DNA from: Candidatus Opimibacter skivensis
GTDB lineage: Bacteria > Bacteroidota > Bacteroidia > Chitinophagales > Saprospiraceae
DNA: 64,000 bases
Direction: 5' to 3'
Assembly: GCA_016722045.1 (NCBI GenBank)
Contig: JADKGY010000029.1
Location: 496,001-560,000, forward strand
Position numbers and translations under genes: made by a program. Under the pieces are notes generated by a model. The model saw nothing but the letters and a program-made list of their open reading frames with translations. It made no database searches and was not told the DNA's origin. This document shows, one piece after another, positions 32,151 through 41,358 of this stretch; positions within the stretch are counted from its first letter, which is position 1, and every line of letters starts with the position of its first letter.

Positions 32151-32867
32151 TTACCTGAGCAGATTCTTATACATCCCCACCACATTCCCCAATCCATAAT
32201 AAAGCGCATCACAAACTAAAGCATGTCCAATAGACACCTCAAGTAATCCCGGAACCTGCTGAGCATAATACTTGAGATTAATCAGATTTAAATCATGACC
32301 TGCATTAATTCCAATACCTAGATTCTGTGCTGATACCCCTGCAATGATATGGTCAGCTACTGCTCCTTCAGGGTTCAGATTATACTGACTTGCATAATGT
32401 CCTGTGTAAAATTCAATCCTGTTCGTTCCGATCTCTGCAGCGCCTTCAACCATTGCTTCCGAAGCATCGATGAAAATTGAAACTCGTATTCCATTTTGCT
32501 GCAGCGTACTGACCACATCCGTGAGAAAAGATTTTTCTTTCACCGTATCCCAGCCTCTGTCTGATGTCAATGCTAGAGGACTATCCGGGACCAAAGTGCA
32601 CTGATGCGGCTTATGCTGCAGGACTTCATACATAAACCGGTCAGTCGGATTTCCTTCAACATTTAATTCTGTTGTCACGACTTCTTTCAATGCAGGGATA
32701 TCCGCGTACCGGATATGTCGTTCATCAGGCCTTGGGTGAATCGTAATCCCATCTGCACCGAAAGACTCGATATCCCTGGCGATCTGAATCAGATCAGGCA
32801 TATTGCCTCCCCTGCTGTTCCTGATCAGGGCTATTTTATTGATATTGACACTTAACCGTACGGACAT
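32151..32867 (-). CDS. pdxJ: Pyridoxine 5'-phosphate synthase
   Basis: PdxJ condenses 1-deoxyxylulose 5-phosphate with 3-amino-2-oxopropyl phosphate to give pyridoxine phosphate. The 238-residue TIM barrel has the diagnostic RLSVNINKIALIRNSRGG N-terminus, the segment GADGITIHPRPDERHI, LNVEGNPT, TLVPD, IEFYTGHYA, and the C-terminal phosphate loop GLGINAGHDLNL with EVSIGHALVCDAL. All these blocks are intact. It is a single gene, divergent from the CPBP protease. Confidence 0.96.
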   Translation of the reverse strand: MSVRLSVNINKIALIRNSRGGNMPDLIQIARDIESFGADGITIHPRPDERHIRYADIPALKEVVTTELNVEGNPTDRFMYEVLQHKPHQCTLVPDSPLALTSDRGWDTVKEKSFLTDVVSTLQQNGIRVSIFIDASEAMVEGAAEIGTNRIEFYTGHYASQYNLNPEGAVADHIIAGVSAQNLGIGINAGHDLNLINLKYYAQQVPGLLEVSIGHALVCDALYYGLGNVVGMYKNLLR

Positions 32868-32925
32868 CTTTTCTCATTTATCAGGGTCCGGAATACTATG
32901 CAATAGCCGGAATGCCTATTTTGCA

Positions 32926-32933
32926 CAAAAGTA
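32926..32933 (-). promoter_or_regulatory. -7 box for pdxJ
   Basis: On the minus strand this reads TACTTTTG, an exact match to TAnnTTTG, 58 bases from the pdxJ ATG. The plus-strand gene at 32938 starts only five bases away, so the two promoters share about 70 bp. Confidence 0.45.
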
Positions 32934-32937
32934 TAAC

Positions 32938-33819
32938 ATGAGGGGCTATGATTATTTCCTGAGGCTGGTCGTTTTGATCGGTTTGGCCTTATTCGGAATG
33001 TTAGTGACTACACTTGTTTCCGCGCTGATCCTCATGGCTTCAGGGTTGTCCATGGCTGAGATCATGAAGATGAGTGAAATGGGGATGCAGGACTTATCGG
33101 CAGGACTGATCAGGGCTTTACTCGCCACCCAGCATTTATTCGTCTTCATCTTACCCGGACTGGCTTTTGGCTTTATCTTTTACAGATCAAAAATTTTCCA
33201 GGGCTTCCAACTTTCGAAAAACCCGGGTTTGATGCTGGCTGTATCAGGTATTCTTTTTCTGATTGCATCTTATCCATTAGTCAACCTGAGCTTCATGCTT
33301 AATGAAGCTACTCCACTTCCTGCATGGGCCGGTGATTTTGAAAATCAGGCAGAGGATACGCTTAAAAAAGTCCTCGAGATGAATTCTCCCCTCATTTTTA
33401 TTTTCAATTTGTTGCTCATCGCTTTTTTACCAGGCATTGGTGAGGAATTGATCTTCAGAGGAATTATTCAAAAACAATTGAGTGGAGTTTTGAAAAATCC
33501 AATCGCCGCTATTTGGATTTCTGCTATTATTTTCAGTGCCATCCATTTGCAGTTTGAAGGATTTTTTCCACGTGTAGTACTTGGCGCTACTTTAGGATAT
33601 CTCTACTATTGGACTGGTAATCTTTGGGTGCCCATAATTGCACACGCTTTCAATAATGGCATACAGATCATTTTAATTTATTTCACCGGCGTGGATCTTT
33701 CCGAATTCGACCAGAAAGGGACTGATCAATTGCAATGGTGGATGATCCCATTGAGTGTAGGAGCGATGTTTCTTATCTATAACACTATAACAAAAAAACG
33801 CACGGCCATTGAATACTAA
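32938..33819 (+). CDS. CPBP-family intramembrane metalloprotease
   Basis: A 293-residue polytopic membrane protein of the CPBP/Rce1-like (CAAX protease and bacteriocin-processing) family. The hydrophobic segments include YFLRLVVLIGLALFGMLV and LFVFILPGLAFGFIFY. The three family motifs are GEELIFRGIIQKQL (Glu-Glu-x3-Arg), FSAIHLQFEG (His) and the PIIAHAFNNG segment (His). I start at ATG 32938; the frame is open upstream over the pdxJ start, which is coincidental. Its end overlaps cdsA by eleven bases, so it belongs to a three-gene operon with cdsA and psd. The natural substrate is unknown. Confidence 0.85.
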   Translation: MRGYDYFLRLVVLIGLALFGMLVTTLVSALILMASGLSMAEIMKMSEMGMQDLSAGLIRALLATQHLFVFILPGLAFGFIFYRSKIFQGFQLSKNPGLMLAVSGILFLIASYPLVNLSFMLNEATPLPAWAGDFENQAEDTLKKVLEMNSPLIFIFNLLLIAFLPGIGEELIFRGIIQKQLSGVLKNPIAAIWISAIIFSAIHLQFEGFFPRVVLGATLGYLYYWTGNLWVPIIAHAFNNGIQIILIYFTGVDLSEFDQKGTDQLQWWMIPLSVGAMFLIYNTITKKRTAIEY

Positions 33820-34630
33820 AGAACTATTAACGCGAAGCCTTACTGGTGTTTTCATTGTTGGCATCACACTGGCTGCGGTCATCTATTCTCCGTACACCTT
33901 CGTGATCTGGCTTTCACTCATTGCATTTTTTGGGATCTTAGAATTCTTAAATCTTGAACCCATCAGTATTCGGCGTCTAGAGGCATATGCCTTCACTTCA
34001 ATAGTAGCGGCCATGATAGTCATTACCGGCTACACCCTGATCAGATTTCATACTCCATTTATTATTCCCATTTTCATTCCGGTGATTATCCCCGTTATAC
34101 TTTTATTACAACTTCTATCCTCACCTTATCCTGCTGAACTTGTACAACGAAGCAAATCTTTTTTTACAGCTGTACTCTATATCGGTATCCCGATGCTCAC
34201 CGGATGTATTTTTATCATCGGCCAATATTCTTTTCATTTTGTCCTTGTCCCGATTATCCTGATCTGGACTAATGATGTCATGGCATATCTTATTGGGTCA
34301 AAATGGGGCACAAAAAAAATTATGCCTTTTATTTCTCCCGGAAAGAGTGTTCAGGGCACGATAGGGGGCGGCCTGTTCACGCTTCTTGTCAGCTTTGGAT
34401 TGCAGAAGTTATGGCCTGACATACCTCAGGGGTATCTGTGGACACTTGGAATTGCAACACCTTTCTTTGCCCTGGCTGGAGATTTATGGGAATCTGCACT
34501 AAAACGAAATGCAGGTGTGAAAGACAGTGGTACTATTTTGCCTGGTCATGGCGGCATTCTGGATCGATATGATTCCCTTCTTTTTGTCATGCCGATAGCT
34601 GCGCTTGCTTATTTTATCTTTGTGCTATGA
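33809..34630 (+). CDS. cdsA: Phosphatidate cytidylyltransferase
   Basis: CdsA makes CDP-diacylglycerol from phosphatidate and CTP at the inner membrane. The 273-residue protein has about eight hydrophobic segments and the family signature in the last third: the segment with ESALKRNAGVKDSG followed by ILPGHGGILDRYDSL. The WTNDVMAYLIGSKWGTKK block precedes it. It begins with a TTG at 33809 inside the end of the protease gene, so translational coupling is likely. It ends in an ATGA overlap with psd. CDP-diacylglycerol is the direct precursor of the phosphatidylserine used downstream. Confidence 0.93.
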   Translation: MNTKELLTRSLTGVFIVGITLAAVIYSPYTFVIWLSLIAFFGILEFLNLEPISIRRLEAYAFTSIVAAMIVITGYTLIRFHTPFIIPIFIPVIIPVILLLQLLSSPYPAELVQRSKSFFTAVLYIGIPMLTGCIFIIGQYSFHFVLVPIILIWTNDVMAYLIGSKWGTKKIMPFISPGKSVQGTIGGGLFTLLVSFGLQKLWPDIPQGYLWTLGIATPFFALAGDLWESALKRNAGVKDSGTILPGHGGILDRYDSLLFVMPIAALAYFIFVL

Positions 34631-35292
34631 TATATAAGTTACATAAGGAAGGAAGGCCATACATCTGGATTACATTGTTCTTTTGGCTGGTCAGTCTCAT
34701 CAAAGTCATCGACGGACCTTCTATCTTTCGTATCCTTCTCTTTGCACTATTCAGTTTCTTCATGGTATTGTTTCTGATATTCTTCCGCAATCCGCCTAGA
34801 ATCAATCAGAGCAAAGATTCGAAGGTTATACTCTCTCCTGCCGATGGAAAAGTGGTGGTCATTGAAAAAACCATGGAGAATGAATTTCTGAAGTCAGAAC
34901 GAATACAGATCTCCGTATTTATGTCCCCTTTAAATGTTCATATCAACCGAAGTCCAATTGAAGGTGAGATGATCTATCAACAATATCATCCTGGAAAATA
35001 CCTCGTAGCATGGCATCCCAAGTCTTCCGAATTAAATGAAAGGAACACCTTGGTTTTCAAAAATGGAAACAATCAGGTATTGGTACGTCAGATCGCAGGA
35101 AAAGTGGCTCGCAAAATTGTAAGCTATGCTAGTGTTGGGATGAAATACAAAGTTGGCGAAGAATTTGGCTTTATCAAATTTGGCAGCCGAGTCGATCTTT
35201 TCCTACCAGTTGATGCAGTGATCGAAGTCAAAATCGGTGATGTGGTACAAGGTGGTGTGACTGAGATTGGCGTTTTACCCCCTACCCCCTGA
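34627..35292 (+). CDS. psd: Phosphatidylserine decarboxylase (short, Psd-family)
   Basis: Psd decarboxylates phosphatidylserine to phosphatidylethanolamine. This 221-residue short form has a membrane segment near the N-terminus (RILLFALFSFFMVLFLIFF), then SPADGKVVVIE, the segment FMSPLNVHINRSPIEG, the conserved AGKVARKIVSY, and the self-cleavage site FIKFGSRVDLFLP. In this site Gly-Ser replaces the LGST of long Psds, and the Ser becomes the pyruvoyl group. It is the last gene of the CPBP-cdsA-psd operon. A 227-bp low-complexity spacer without genes follows. Confidence 0.9.
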   Translation: MIYKLHKEGRPYIWITLFFWLVSLIKVIDGPSIFRILLFALFSFFMVLFLIFFRNPPRINQSKDSKVILSPADGKVVVIEKTMENEFLKSERIQISVFMSPLNVHINRSPIEGEMIYQQYHPGKYLVAWHPKSSELNERNTLVFKNGNNQVLVRQIAGKVARKIVSYASVGMKYKVGEEFGFIKFGSRVDLFLPVDAVIEVKIGDVVQGGVTEIGVLPPTP

Positions 35293-35519
35293 TGCTTCGA
35301 CCAGCTATTCTCATCCTTGTGCTACAGCTCAGCAACCGCCACTTAGAAAAAATTAATCGTCTCGCAAAGACGCAAACTAAAACTCGTACTTTAAATTGCT
35401 AATTGTCTATTGCTTTAAAAAAAAGAGGACGCGGATTCAATAAGAAAGGTTATGATTAATTAAGATTTGATGTTCCTTGCATATTGCTTATTGCTTTTTC
35501 CTCCGCCTCCGCCTTAGCC

Positions 35520-37028
35520 TTATTTCTCCGCTTTCATCTGCGGAAAGAAAATAACATCCTGTATCGAATTCGAATTAGTCATGATCATAGCAAGACGGTC
35601 CATGCCAATTCCTAAACCTGATGTAGGAGGCATACCATATTCGAGAGCACGCAGAAAGTCTTCATCCAGCATCATGGCTTCTTCATCTCCGCGTTTTCCC
35701 AGATCCAACTGATCTTCAAAACGTTCACGCTGATCAATAGGATCATTTAGCTCTGAAAATGCATTACTGATTTCTTTTCCATTGCAGATGGCTTCAAATC
35801 TTTCGACCAGGCCGGGAACAGTCCTATGCTTCTTTGCCAATGGAGACATCTCAACCGGATAATCTGTTATGAATGTAGGCTGGATGAGCTGTGCCTCACA
35901 CTTTTCGCCAAAGATTTCATCAATTATTTTTCCTTTTCCAATGTTTGCATCAAGATGAATATGGAGCTGTCTTGCTGTAGCTCGCAATTGCGCTTCATCC
36001 ATCTGACTGATGTCAATACCGGTAAAGTGTTCGATAGCTTCAAACATGGTGTATCGTTTCCATGGTCGTTTGAATTCAATCACATGTTCTCCAACCTGCA
36101 CTTCTGTTTTTCCATGTAGATCGATCGCTACTTTCTCCAGCATTTCTTCTACAAGTGACATCATCCATTCATAGTCCTTGTAGGCAACATATAACTCAAT
36201 CTGTGTAAACTCAGGATTGTGAAAACGACTCATGCCTTCATTTCTGAAGTCCTTGCTGAATTCATACACACCATCAAAACCACCTACAATCAGACGCTTC
36301 AGATATAATTCATTGGCAATGCGCAGATACAATTTCATATCCAGCGTATTGTGATGTGTGACGAAAGGTCTCGCTGCTGCTCCGCCATATAAAGGCTGAA
36401 GTACAGGTGTTTCAACTTCGAGATATCCTTTTGCATTCAGATATTCCCGCATACTTGTATACATCCTGGAGCGCAATTCAAAAACTCTGCGCACATCCGG
36501 ATTGACGACCATGTCAACATAGCGTTGACGATAACGCTGCTCAGGATCAGTGAACGCATCATGTACTACTCCATCGGCATCGACTTTAACTACAGGAAGC
36601 GGACGAAGTGATTTGCTTAATAGCACGAGTTCTTTTACATGAATGGTGATCTCTCCTGTCTTCGTCAAAAAAGTATACCCTTTGACACCTATAAAATCAC
36701 CAAGATCAAGCAGGTGTTTAAAGACCTGATCATACAAAGTCTTGTCCTCACCTGGGCATATCTCATCACGGCTGATATAAACCTGTATGCGGCCAGAGCT
36801 ATCCTGAATTTCTGCAAAAGAAGCTTTCCCCATCACCCGATTAGACATCATACGTCCGGCAATCACAACGTCCTGAAAATTTTTCTGATCCGGTTGGAAT
36901 CCTGCTTTTATAGTTGCTGCATGCGTATTGACCGGAAAAAGCTCTGGTGGATATGGTTTGATACCCAGATCAATAATTTTCTGGAGATTTTGTCGTCTGA
37001 CGATCTCTTGTTCTGAAAGATGAGCCAT
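35520..37028 (-). CDS. lysS: Lysyl-tRNA synthetase, class II
   Basis: A 502-residue class II LysRS. The N-terminal anticodon-binding OB fold includes FQDVVIAGRMMSNRVMGKAS and FAEIQDSSGRIQVYISRD. Motif 1 is in YLEVETPVLQPLYGGAAARP, motif 2 in the FRNEGMSRFHNPEFTQIE stretch, and motif 3 in PPTSGLGIGMDRLAMI. Length is normal and nothing is disrupted. The gene is monocistronic, between psd and priA, and has a near-consensus -7 box upstream. Confidence 0.97.
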   Translation of the reverse strand: MAHLSEQEIVRRQNLQKIIDLGIKPYPPELFPVNTHAATIKAGFQPDQKNFQDVVIAGRMMSNRVMGKASFAEIQDSSGRIQVYISRDEICPGEDKTLYDQVFKHLLDLGDFIGVKGYTFLTKTGEITIHVKELVLLSKSLRPLPVVKVDADGVVHDAFTDPEQRYRQRYVDMVVNPDVRRVFELRSRMYTSMREYLNAKGYLEVETPVLQPLYGGAAARPFVTHHNTLDMKLYLRIANELYLKRLIVGGFDGVYEFSKDFRNEGMSRFHNPEFTQIELYVAYKDYEWMMSLVEEMLEKVAIDLHGKTEVQVGEHVIEFKRPWKRYTMFEAIEHFTGIDISQMDEAQLRATARQLHIHLDANIGKGKIIDEIFGEKCEAQLIQPTFITDYPVEMSPLAKKHRTVPGLVERFEAICNGKEISNAFSELNDPIDQRERFEDQLDLGKRGDEEAMMLDEDFLRALEYGMPPTSGLGIGMDRLAMIMTNSNSIQDVIFFPQMKAEK

Positions 37029-37052
37029 ATTATGATGTTAAACTTTAAAGTG

Positions 37053-37060
37053 CGAAATTA
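37053..37060 (-). promoter_or_regulatory. Near-consensus -7 box for lysS
   Basis: On the minus strand this reads TAATTTCG followed by CA, one mismatch from TAnnTTTG, with 24 bases to the lysS ATG. That is the same spacing seen for the susC and thiolase boxes. Confidence 0.35.
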
Positions 37061-37264
37061 ATTTATTCTATCCCTCAACCTAACCCTAATTCATATGGTA
37101 CTGCTGAAATGTCAATTGCCCTTGTCTTTACAATTGCCCTGGCCTATAGACCAGGGGATATCATGCCCCCAAATTTCGGGCTTTAGCCCTTTATCAGGCT
37201 TCTTTTGAGCTAAACCCACACATAATGATTTTTTTGACTGTAAAAAAAGTAACACCTTCGCCCC

Positions 37265-39721
37265 ATGCCCTCTGTTGATGAATTATATGCAGAAATCCTG
37301 TTACCGTTGGCTTTAGAGGGAACTTATACCTATAATGTGCCACCCTCTATAGCCTCAAAGGTCACTTTCGGGGTTCGCGTTGAAGTTCAGTTTGGAAGCA
37401 GGAAGAGATATGCAGGTCTTGTAATCAACATGACCTCAAAATCTCCAGCGACAAGAACCAAGGAAATAATAAGTGTCTTGGACGAAACTCCACTGATCCA
37501 ACTCTGGCAATACAAACTCTGGCTCTGGATGGCTGGCTATTACTGTTGCACACCGGGCGAAGTCATGAAAGCTGCTCTTCCTGGCGCTACTTTACTATCA
37601 AGTGAGACCATCATTAGTCCATTACCTGTCCCGGAAGATGAAATTTTACAATTAGCAAACCCACTTTATGACCTGATGAGAATTCTCCAGGCAAGACCTT
37701 CTCTTTCGTTAGATGAGCTTGAAAAAGAAAGTGGGCTAAAAGTTCTTTATCCGCACATCATCACTCTCTATAAACTAGGAATGATCGTTGTCGTTGAAAG
37801 GCTTGCTGAAAAATATGTTTCAAAAAAAATTAAACAGATTCAGTTATCTGATGCGTATGCTACCGAACAAGGATTGCACAAAGCATTAGATCTGATATCC
37901 ACAAAAGAAAATCAACTGAAATTTTTACTCAGTTATTTATCACTTGCCGGTGAGGAAAAAATACCCCTTGATATAAAAGATGTTTTAACAAAAGCTGAAG
38001 TTGAAAATCCTGTCGTAAAATCATTAGTAAAAAAAGGTATTTTCAAAGAAGTCACCAGGGAAATCAACCGGATGGATCGATTCAAAAATGAAATCATCCC
38101 GGACGATATGTTACTATCTGTTGCGCAACAAAATGTCTATGAAAGTATACTTCATCAATGGCAGGAAAAAGAAGTTGTTCTTCTTCATGGTGTGACAGGC
38201 TCAGGCAAAACGATCATTTATACAAAATTGATTGAGGAGGTAATTAAGGATGGCGGACAGGTGTTGTATCTCGTACCTGAAATCGGATTGAGTGTACAAA
38301 TCATGAATCGGTTGATCAAAAAATTTGGGAATCAAATCACAATCTCCCATTCCCGGCTCAGTGAGCATGAGCGGGTTGATCTGTGGAATCAGGTGAAAGA
38401 AGGGATTCCGATTATTGCAGGAGTCCGGTCAAGTATTTTTCTTCCGTTTCAAAATCTGAAGCTGATCATTGTCGATGAAGAACATGATACAAGTTATAAA
38501 CAACAAGATCCGAACCCGCGATATCATGCCCGCGATGTGGCTATTTATCTGGCTCAAAAATCGGGTGCAAAGGTATTGTTAGGTTCTGCCACCCCGTCGA
38601 TTGAATCCTATTTCCACAGCGAATCCGGAAAATATGGTAAAACGTTTTTGAGCGAGCGATTTCTGGGCATGGAATTGCCTATCGTGACGCTCATTGATAA
38701 ACGAAAAGATAAATCTGCTGAAGGTTCTCCGTATAGTCACACACTTATTGAATCCATAAAAACGACATTAAGCGCTAAAAAGCAGGTGATTATTTTTAAG
38801 AACCGTAGAGGATATTCCCCGGTATTGAAATGCAATGTGTGTGAATGGATAGCGGAATGCAATCAATGTGATATTTCATTGACATATCACAAGGGTCGCA
38901 ACAAACTTGTATGTCATGTTTGTGGCACTGTGAAAGAAATGATTTCACTATGTCCAGCATGTGGTTCGCCACGATTATCGCTTGAAGGTTATGGAACAGA
39001 AAAAATCGAAGATGAGTTGTCTGTTATTTTCCCTGAATCAAGAATCCGTCGGATGGATCTTGATACAACACGTGGTAAAAATAATCTGGAAAATCTGATC
39101 TATGATTTCGAACGTGGTAAAATAGATATTCTTGTCGGTACACAAATGGTGACAAAAGGATTGGATTTTGATCATGTAGGATTGGTAGGTGTTATCTATG
39201 CTGATCAGGCACTTCACTACCCGGATTTCAGATCTGCAGAAAGGACATTTCAAACGCTGGTGCAGGTCAGTGGCCGAGCAGGAAGAAAACATGAACAGGG
39301 TAACGTCATGATTCAAACGTTTCAGCCCGAGCATCCGGTTTTTCTGGATGTCATCAATAGTGACTATTCATCTTTTTATAAAAGGGAAATTAAAGAGCGC
39401 GAGATTTTTCGGTATCCTCCATTCGTCCGTCAGATTGCCATTTCAATTAAACACAGACAGGCAGATATCAGCAGAGATGCGGCCGATCTCCTGGTAACAG
39501 AACTCAAGCCAAATCTGGGAAAACGGATATTGGGTCCATCAGTACCAGCAGTTGCACGCGTGCGAAATCAATACATTCACATGGTATACATCAAGATAGA
39601 GCGTGATGCCAAGCTGCTGGCAGATGTAAAACAAGCATTAAAAACATTTCAACAGGGTATCGTCAAACGAAAGTTACTTTCCACAGTACGCATCAGCATA
39701 GATGTGGATCCATATCACTAG
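37265..39721 (+). CDS. priA: Primosomal protein N' (replication-restart helicase PriA)
   Basis: PriA reloads the replisome at collapsed forks. The 818-residue protein has the N-terminal 3'-DNA-end-binding domain (VEVQFGSRKRYAGLVI), Walker A GVTGSGKT near residue 308, the DEEH box (IIVDEEHDTSYKQQ) near 403 and the DARDVA-like helicase block. A zinc domain at about residues 520-567 has eight cysteines in CNVCEWIAECNQC, CHVCG and CPACG. The helicase C-terminal lobe shows VGTQMVTKGLDFDHV and QVSGRAGR. All regions are complete. It is likely single-gene. Confidence 0.96.
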   Translation: MPSVDELYAEILLPLALEGTYTYNVPPSIASKVTFGVRVEVQFGSRKRYAGLVINMTSKSPATRTKEIISVLDETPLIQLWQYKLWLWMAGYYCCTPGEVMKAALPGATLLSSETIISPLPVPEDEILQLANPLYDLMRILQARPSLSLDELEKESGLKVLYPHIITLYKLGMIVVVERLAEKYVSKKIKQIQLSDAYATEQGLHKALDLISTKENQLKFLLSYLSLAGEEKIPLDIKDVLTKAEVENPVVKSLVKKGIFKEVTREINRMDRFKNEIIPDDMLLSVAQQNVYESILHQWQEKEVVLLHGVTGSGKTIIYTKLIEEVIKDGGQVLYLVPEIGLSVQIMNRLIKKFGNQITISHSRLSEHERVDLWNQVKEGIPIIAGVRSSIFLPFQNLKLIIVDEEHDTSYKQQDPNPRYHARDVAIYLAQKSGAKVLLGSATPSIESYFHSESGKYGKTFLSERFLGMELPIVTLIDKRKDKSAEGSPYSHTLIESIKTTLSAKKQVIIFKNRRGYSPVLKCNVCEWIAECNQCDISLTYHKGRNKLVCHVCGTVKEMISLCPACGSPRLSLEGYGTEKIEDELSVIFPESRIRRMDLDTTRGKNNLENLIYDFERGKIDILVGTQMVTKGLDFDHVGLVGVIYADQALHYPDFRSAERTFQTLVQVSGRAGRKHEQGNVMIQTFQPEHPVFLDVINSDYSSFYKREIKEREIFRYPPFVRQIAISIKHRQADISRDAADLLVTELKPNLGKRILGPSVPAVARVRNQYIHMVYIKIERDAKLLADVKQALKTFQQGIVKRKLLSTVRISIDVDPYH

Positions 39722-39951
39722 AAGCCGCCATGATTGCAACGGGAGGAATAAGGATAATTTTTTTTCGCAATTAAAGAACACGGGATGTCAAAAATAAAGT
39801 CTCCAATAGATTCCCTACGGCTAAGGTATTTCGTATGTTTGAAGTAAAGGCTGTCATCTGGAGTAGGTACAGAGGTGAATTATACCGGTACAGCTAAGAA
39901 ATGTAACTCCCTCCCGGCTGTTTTCAGGTAAAGGAATTAATTTGGCAAATT

Positions 39952-41319
39952 ATGCATTACGATGAAACGATAAAGCTGCAGAGACATTTCTTCTATACGA
40001 ATGAGACCCGGAGCATTGACTTCAGAATAGATCAATTAAAAAAGCTAAAATCGATTTTACATTTATGTGAAACTTTTTTATACGAAGCGATATATACTGA
40101 TTTTAAAAAATCAGAATTTGATACGTATTCGACCGAATTAAGCTTCATCTATCGGGAAATAGATGAGGCCATTCATCATTTGCCGGAATGGTCAGGGCAC
40201 CAGAGAGCCAAAACCAATATCATCAATCTTCCTGGCCGTAGCTATATTATTCCTGAGCCCCTCGGTGTTTGCCTTATCATCGGGGCATGGAACTATCCGT
40301 ACTTACTGTCCCTCCTTCCATTAGTCTCTGCTATGGCAGCCGGCAATACAATCATTCTCAAGCCAAGTGAAATTCCCTCTTCGACCAGCGCTCTGATAGC
40401 TGAAATGATCAATGTCAATTTTGATCCCGGTTATCTTTTTGCAGTTGAAGGAGGAGCCATGGAAACAACGGAACTTCTCAATCAAAAATTTGATAAAATA
40501 TTTTTTACAGGGAGCACGGCTGTTGGGAAAATTGTCTATCAGGCAGCTGCAAAAAATCTGACACCGGTCACCCTTGAATTAGGAGGTAAAAGTCCTGCGA
40601 TCATCACGAAAGACAGTAATCTGAAAGACTCAGCAAAACGCATCGTGTGGTCAAAATTTTTAAACGCAGGCCAAACCTGTATTTCTCCTGATTATATATT
40701 GATTGATGTTTCGGTTAAAGAAAAATTCCTCATTCACCTCAGGGACTACATTCAAAAATTTGATTATTCTTTTGAGAATAAAAATTACGTTCAAATCATA
40801 AATGATAGAAACTTTCAGCGCCTGGTGGGCTTATTGGATAAAACTAAAGTTTATTTTGGTGGCGAATCAGATGCTGAGACAAGATATATAGCACCTACGA
40901 TTTTAACCGGAGTTAGTTTTGATGATCCTATTATGACTGAAGAAATATTTGGTCCGCTTTTACCTGTCATCGTCTATTCAGATCTGGACGATGTCATACA
41001 TTCTATAAATTCAAGGCCAAAACCATTAGCCTGTTATATTTTCACAAATGACCATGAGATCCGGGATAAATTATTGAGTGAAATATCATTTGGCGGAGGT
41101 GCGGTGAATGACACCATGATGCAAATCTCAAACCATCATTTACCTTTCGGCGGAACCGGGGATAGTGGAATGGGTTCTTATCACGGGAAGGCAGGGTTTG
41201 CCACATTCTCACATTTTAAAAGTATTGTTGACAAACCGTTTTGGTTCGAGCCAAAAATAAAATATCCTCCATATGGTACGACAAAGTTAGCCTGGATAAA
41301 ATGGCTAATGAAGTTGTAA
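39952..41319 (+). CDS. NAD(P)-dependent aldehyde dehydrogenase
   Basis: A 455-residue aldehyde dehydrogenase close in layout to class 3/fatty-aldehyde enzymes, which lack a long C-terminal extension. The cofactor fold shows LGVCLIIGAWNYPYLLSLLP, the segment AAGNTIILKPSE and FFTGSTAVGK. The general base is the Glu of VTLELGGKSPA and the nucleophile the Cys of FLNAGQTCISPDYIL; the loop EEIFGPLLPV is present. The C-terminus contains a hydrophobic/aromatic stretch but no clear membrane helix. The substrate is not readable. An old-yellow-enzyme gene follows by 39 bases, so they may be co-expressed. Confidence 0.9.
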   Translation: MHYDETIKLQRHFFYTNETRSIDFRIDQLKKLKSILHLCETFLYEAIYTDFKKSEFDTYSTELSFIYREIDEAIHHLPEWSGHQRAKTNIINLPGRSYIIPEPLGVCLIIGAWNYPYLLSLLPLVSAMAAGNTIILKPSEIPSSTSALIAEMINVNFDPGYLFAVEGGAMETTELLNQKFDKIFFTGSTAVGKIVYQAAAKNLTPVTLELGGKSPAIITKDSNLKDSAKRIVWSKFLNAGQTCISPDYILIDVSVKEKFLIHLRDYIQKFDYSFENKNYVQIINDRNFQRLVGLLDKTKVYFGGESDAETRYIAPTILTGVSFDDPIMTEEIFGPLLPVIVYSDLDDVIHSINSRPKPLACYIFTNDHEIRDKLLSEISFGGGAVNDTMMQISNHHLPFGGTGDSGMGSYHGKAGFATFSHFKSIVDKPFWFEPKIKYPPYGTTKLAWIKWLMKL

Positions 41320-41358
41320 GGTCTTTTTCAATCACTACCCCAACCCTCATATTTAACT